64,000 bases of DNA from Sphingomonadaceae bacterium (GTDB lineage Bacteria > Pseudomonadota > Alphaproteobacteria > Sphingomonadales > Sphingomonadaceae): NCBI GenBank assembly GCA_024236195.1, contig JACKKZ010000005.1, positions 186,001-250,000 on the forward strand, in the 5' to 3' direction. The translations under genes were made by a program, and so were the position numbers. Numbering within the stretch: the stretch's first letter is position 1; each line of letters opens with the position of its first letter. Shown here piece by piece: positions 60,960-64,000 of the stretch. The notes under the pieces are model-generated. The model was not told where the DNA came from and ran no database searches. It saw only the letters and a list, made by a program, of their open reading frames with translations.

Positions 60960-61697
60960 ATGAGCAAGAAGAAACGCCTCGACCAGATGCTCGTGGATCG
61001 CGGGCTGGTGGAAAGCCGCACCCGCGCGCAGGCGCTGGTCATGGCAGGTCTGGTCTTCTCCGGCGAGACCAAGCTGGCGAAACCCGGCCAGCAATTGCCG
61101 GAGGATGCCCCGCTTGGTGTGCGGGGCCGTGACCATCCATGGGTAAGCCGGGGCGGGATCAAGCTGGCCCATGCAATCGAGCATTTCGGGCTCGACCCGG
61201 CAGGCGCTGTGGCGATGGATATTGGCAGCTCCACCGGCGGCTTCACCGATGTGCTGCTGCAAAAGGGCGCGGCCCATGTCTTCGCTGTGGATAGCGGCAC
61301 CAACCAGCTCGCCTGGAAATTGCGGCAGGATGAGCGGGTGACGGTGCTGGAACAGACCAGCGCTCGCATTCTCACGCCTGAACAGATCGACCAGCCCTGC
61401 AACTGGGTGGTGTGTGACGCCAGCTTTATCGGCCTCGCCAAGGTGCTGGAGCGCCCGTTTGAGCTCGCTGCGCCGCACTGTCGCGTCGTGGCGCTGATCA
61501 AGCCGCAATTCGAAGTGGGCCGCGAAGAAGTGGGCAAGGGCGGGGTGGTGCGCGATCCGGCGCTGCATCAGCGCACTTGCGACGAAGTGCGCGTATGGCT
61601 CGAAAGCACTGGCTGGCAGGTGCAGGGAATCGTGGAAAGCCCGATCACCGGCCCGGAAGGAAATGTGGAATTTCTCGTTTCGGCACAGCGTGGGTGA
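60960..61697 (+). CDS. tlyA: TlyA-family rRNA 2'-O-methyltransferase
   Basis: 245 residues from the ATG at 60960 (AGGGGCAAGCGGC upstream; longer starts overlap the divergent lipoprotein gene). S4 RNA-binding domain: 'KKRLDQMLVDRGLVESRTRAQALVMAG' (core RLDQMLVDRGLVESRTRAQA). FtsJ-like SAM methyltransferase: 'WVSRGGIKLAHAIEHF', SAM loop 'MDIGSSTGGFTDVLLQKGA', 'LIKPQFEVGREEVGKGGVVRD' (core KPQFEVGREEVGKGG). It methylates cytidine riboses in rRNA; older annotations call it haemolysin A. Cytoplasmic. Confidence 0.93.
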   Translation: MSKKKRLDQMLVDRGLVESRTRAQALVMAGLVFSGETKLAKPGQQLPEDAPLGVRGRDHPWVSRGGIKLAHAIEHFGLDPAGAVAMDIGSSTGGFTDVLLQKGAAHVFAVDSGTNQLAWKLRQDERVTVLEQTSARILTPEQIDQPCNWVVCDASFIGLAKVLERPFELAAPHCRVVALIKPQFEVGREEVGKGGVVRDPALHQRTCDEVRVWLESTGWQVQGIVESPITGPEGNVEFLVSAQRG

Positions 61698-61775
61698 GAT
61701 TTTCCGACTTGCGGCGGTTGCACGGCTGGGGGGGCATGGCCAATATCGCCCCAAGCGAATCATAACGGAGTCGCC

Positions 61776-62330
61776 ATGACCGCTCTTGCCTCCAAGGCAC
61801 AATTGCGTGCCAGCCTGTTGCGCTGGTCCCTGTTCACGATCCCGCTGGTGTTGTTGCTGGGCTTTCTGTCTGGCCGTGTGGCTGGCAGCGGGCCCGGAAA
61901 CCCCTGGTTCGATGCGCTGGTGAAGCCGGGCATTTATCCGCCGCCCGAATTGTTCGGCATTGTCTGGACCATCCTTTACATCATGATGGGGCTGTCGCTG
62001 GCCTTCATCTGTTCAGCCTGGGGCGCGCGCGGGCGCGGCATTGCTATCGGGGCTTTCGTGGTCCAGTTGCTGATGAACCTCGCGTGGAGCCCGCTGTTCT
62101 TTTCCATGCACCGGATTTCCGGCGCTTTTTACCTGATCGTGGCGCTGGCAGTGGCGATTGTGGTGACCATCGTGCTGGCATGGAAGGTGCGGCCCGCTGC
62201 CGGGGCGCTGCTTATCCCCTATCTCGCATGGGTATGCTTTGCAGCGGTGCTGAATTACCAGTTTCTGCAGGCCAATCCTGATCTTGACGGGCAGGATATC
62301 TACCAGGTCGAACAACGCTTTGAAATTTGA
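61776..62330 (+). CDS. tspO: TspO/MBR-family membrane protein
   Basis: 184 residues with five hydrophobic helices. Family hallmarks: 'PWFDALVKPGIYPPPELFGIVWTILYIMMG' (cores WFDALVKPGIYPPPELFG and VWTILYIMMG), 'LLMNLAWSPLFF', 'LLIPYLAWVCFAAVLNYQFLQ' (core PYLAWVCFAAVLNY). Tryptophan-rich sensory protein binding porphyrins or other small hydrophobic ligands in the membrane. TspO in Alphaproteobacteria has been linked to tetrapyrrole regulation, which may matter in a genome with many haem enzymes; no direct link shown. Followed after 50 bp by ubiK. Confidence 0.92.
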   Translation: MTALASKAQLRASLLRWSLFTIPLVLLLGFLSGRVAGSGPGNPWFDALVKPGIYPPPELFGIVWTILYIMMGLSLAFICSAWGARGRGIAIGAFVVQLLMNLAWSPLFFSMHRISGAFYLIVALAVAIVVTIVLAWKVRPAAGALLIPYLAWVCFAAVLNYQFLQANPDLDGQDIYQVEQRFEI

Positions 62331-62380
62331 TCGGGCGTTTAGATATTGAAAGGCGGCGCGGTGAGCGCCAGATAGGCACC

Positions 62381-62629
62381 ATGCAAAGCCAGAACCCAAT
62401 TTTCGCCGACCTCGCCAAGCTCGCGAACAGCGCCGCCGGTACTTTCGCCGGCATGACCCGCGAAGCGCGCGACAATGCCCGCGAACATTTCCGCGAAGCC
62501 TTTGGCGGGCTGGATTTCGTTAGCCGCGAGGAATTCGATGCGGTAAAGGAAATGGCTGCGAAAGCGCGTGAAGAGAACGACAAACTGGCCGAGCGGCTGG
62601 CCGCGCTAGAGGCGAAGCTGGGGAAGTAG
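62381..62629 (+). CDS. ubiK: UbiK-like accessory factor (BMFP domain)
   Basis: 82 residues from the ATG at 62381; an in-frame start at 62327 overlapping tspO adds 18 residues without family support. 'NPIFADLAKLANSAAGTFAG' at the start and 'DFVSREEFDAVKEMAAKARE' followed by a Leu-rich coiled coil ('LAERLAALEAKL') are the BMFP/YqiC pattern. UbiK assists ubiquinone biosynthesis under aerobic conditions by interacting with UbiJ and lipids. Trimeric coiled coil expected. Confidence 0.87.
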   Translation: MQSQNPIFADLAKLANSAAGTFAGMTREARDNAREHFREAFGGLDFVSREEFDAVKEMAAKAREENDKLAERLAALEAKLGK

Positions 62630-62637
62630 GGCTTTAA

Positions 62638-62887
62638 CGCTCACAGAGGAGCGGGGGCACAGAGGAAGTTTACGGCTTCGCCGGTTTCCTCACGCGAAGG
62701 CGCGAAGGCGCAAAGAAGGGCATCACCGGCGGCAGCCGGTATTCAAACTTGCAACCGCACTTCGTGAAGCAACGCCAGAATGAGATAATGCCCGCTGCCG
62801 CGGGCGAAACATCTTTGCGCCTTCGCGTCTTTGCGTGAATCAAAACACCCGGCGCAGCCGTAAACTTCCTCTGTGCCCCTGTGAGCG
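62638..62887. repeat. Large imperfect palindrome (~250 bp)
   Basis: The outer arms share gggcacagaggaagtttacg and its reverse complement; the left arm has about 7 extra bases. The inner arms carry acgcgaaggcgcgaaggcg against the complement of ctttgcgccttcgcgtcttt. A third pair around ccggcggcagccgg / cccgctgccgcggg surrounds a short centre near 62745-62780. It fills the 300-bp gap between ubiK and recO and has no credible frame. Confidence 0.8.
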
Positions 62888-62929
62888 CCAAAACACCCCT
62901 TTGCCTCACCCGGCCAACCCGCCTAACCA

Positions 62930-63538
62930 ATGCCTATGAACCTCCGCGCCCCCGCAATCTTGGTCGCTGCCCGTCCGCATGGGGAGACGGCGGTGATTGC
63001 GCGGATGCTGACGGAGGAATCGGGGCTTGTCGCCGCCTATGTTGCGGGTGGGCGTGGGCGCTTGTTGCGGCCGGTGGTGATCCCGGGGAACCTTGTCGAA
63101 GCCGATATCCGGGCCAAATCCGAAGGCCAGCTGCCATTCGCCAAACTCGAATTGCTCACCAGCCGCGGGCCGTGGCTGGGCGAACCGCTCCCCGCGGCCG
63201 CGATCAGCTGGGCGACCGCGCTGGCGGCATCGACCCTGCCGGAGCGCAACGCCTATCCCAATCTTTTCAGTGCCCTGTCGGCGCTGCTTGATGCGATTTG
63301 CCATGCCCCCTCGGCGCGTGGCTGGCTGCCCGCGATGATCGGCTATGAAATGCTGTTGCTGCGCGAACTTGGCTATGGCGGCGGGGCGCGGCCGGTCACG
63401 GAGGATGTGCCCGAACTGATCGCCGCTTTTGACCGGCTGGAGCAACCCATTGCGCACTACCTGCTTGCCGACACGCGATCCGATGTTATGGCGGCGCGCG
63501 CGCTGCTGAGGGCGCGGCTTGGACGGATGACGCAATGA
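62930..63538 (+). CDS. recO: DNA repair protein RecO
   Basis: 202 residues (start could also be the Met at 62936). N-terminal OB-fold: 'APAILVAARPHGETAVIARMLTEESGLVAAYVAGGRGR' (cores LVAARPHGETAVIARMLTE and AAYVAGGRGR), then helical RecO C-domain ('YEMLLLRELGYGG'). Shorter than Enterobacterial RecO and lacking the Cys4 zinc motif, as is common in sphingomonads to my knowledge. Works with RecR/RecF to load RecA on SSB-coated DNA. The stop overlaps the leuB start (ATGA). Confidence 0.88.
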   Translation: MPMNLRAPAILVAARPHGETAVIARMLTEESGLVAAYVAGGRGRLLRPVVIPGNLVEADIRAKSEGQLPFAKLELLTSRGPWLGEPLPAAAISWATALAASTLPERNAYPNLFSALSALLDAICHAPSARGWLPAMIGYEMLLLRELGYGGGARPVTEDVPELIAAFDRLEQPIAHYLLADTRSDVMAARALLRARLGRMTQ

Positions 63539-64000
63539 AGATCGCAGTTTTCGCCGGTGACGGCATTGGCCCCGAAGTGACGGCACAGGCGGTGCGCGTG
63601 CTGGAAGCGCTCAATCTCGACGGCATGGAACTGACCGAAGGCGATGTTGGCGGCGCGGCCTATTACAAGCATGGCCATCCGCTGCCCGAAGCGACATTGG
63701 ACATTGCGCGCGCGAGCGATGCGATCCTGTTCGGCGCGGTGGGCGATTTCTCCTGCGACCACCTCGAACGCCATTTGCGCCCGGAACAGGCCATCCTCGG
63801 CCTGCGCGCGGCGCTGGGCCTGTTCGCCAATCTCCGCCCGGCGACCTGCTTCCCCGGCCTTGAACATATGAGCGGGCTGCGCCCCGAAATTGCGCGGTCT
63901 ATCGACCTTCTGATCGTGCGTGAGCTGAATGGCGATGTCTATTTCGGCGAGAAGGGCATGCGTACGCTCGACGATGGTCGCCGCCAGGGTTGGGACATGA
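63535..64000 (+). CDS. leuB: 3-isopropylmalate dehydrogenase, 5' part (runs off the window)
   Basis: About 155 residues visible from the ATG at 63535. 'IAVFAGDGIGPEVTAQAVRVL' (core FAGDGIGPEVTAQAVRVL) is the isopropylmalate/isocitrate dehydrogenase N-terminus; 'GAVGDFSCDHLERHLRPEQAILGLRAALGLFANLRP' (cores AILFGAVGDFSCDH and LRAALGLFANLRP) and 'LLIVRELNGDVYFGEKG' fit LeuB. It oxidatively decarboxylates 3-isopropylmalate in leucine biosynthesis. It overlaps recO by 4 bp. The frame is open at the window end. Confidence 0.93.
   Translation, partial: MKIAVFAGDGIGPEVTAQAVRVLEALNLDGMELTEGDVGGAAYYKHGHPLPEATLDIARASDAILFGAVGDFSCDHLERHLRPEQAILGLRAALGLFANLRPATCFPGLEHMSGLRPEIARSIDLLIVRELNGDVYFGEKGMRTLDDGRRQGWDM

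Overview
The window looks like chromosome of a high-GC alphaproteobacterium of the Sphingomonadales, probably the Erythrobacteraceae/Sphingomonadaceae side. The basis is gene content and style: large TonB-dependent receptors without FecR partners, a fused CysNC, a leucine-degradation cluster, LysR/TetR/LuxR-controlled catabolic genes, many SDR and Baeyer-Villiger enzymes, and families of GC-rich palindromic repeats between genes. This assignment is inference from the sequence alone; no 16S rRNA gene is present.

Region 1 (1-16.8 kb) is the most unusual. On the plus strand are the 3' part of a large secreted protein with four Cys-paired repeats of DUF11 style and an autotransporter-type protein with a PKD-like domain. 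On the minus strand a compact operon runs from 15.4 to 7.0 kb: a SARP-like winged-helix/TPR regulator, a 1523-residue protein joining a cytochrome P450, a membrane segment and a DyP-type haem peroxidase, an anti-sigma-like membrane protein and a subtilisin-like protease. Three exported proteins follow (6.9-4.8 kb). Divergent from the regulator are a methyltransferase-like protein and an ECF sigma factor. I read this as one sigma/anti-sigma-controlled envelope system around a haem oxidase-peroxidase; it is my main candidate for something undescribed.

Region 2 (16.8-21.6 kb) is a LuxR-type regulator divergent from the sulfate-activation genes cysD-cysNC-cysQ. Region 3 (21.6-32.1 kb) holds an SDR, an SCP-x-type thiolase, a LysR regulator and leucine catabolism (ivd, mccB, mccA). 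Here ivd-mccB is interrupted by a TrmH-like methyltransferase of different composition, and mccB-mccA by a DUF559 nuclease-like gene enclosed in inverted repeats. A TetR gene lies between two direct repeats.

Region 4 (32.3-51.3 kb) is a catabolic block: a c-type cytochrome plus a VAO/PCMH-type flavoprotein plus a P450 on the plus strand. On the minus strand are a cupin dioxygenase, an esterase, a Baeyer-Villiger monooxygenase, SDRs, a VOC protein, an MFS transporter, a metallo-beta-lactamase-fold hydrolase, two TonB-dependent receptors and an alkylsulfatase. Together they suggest uptake and oxidation of alkyl/acyl phenols or related ketones.

Region 5 (51.6-64 kb) is mostly housekeeping: tRNA-Gln, yghU, an NAD+ synthetase with an N-terminal HTH, a nitroreductase and pirin with a divergent LysR, ilvE, a lipoprotein, tlyA, tspO, ubiK, recO and the start of leuB. 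Two 149-bp elements with 25-bp terminal inverted repeats, a large palindrome, and a tiny reading frame behind a 15-nt exact complement of the 16S rRNA tail lie between these genes.
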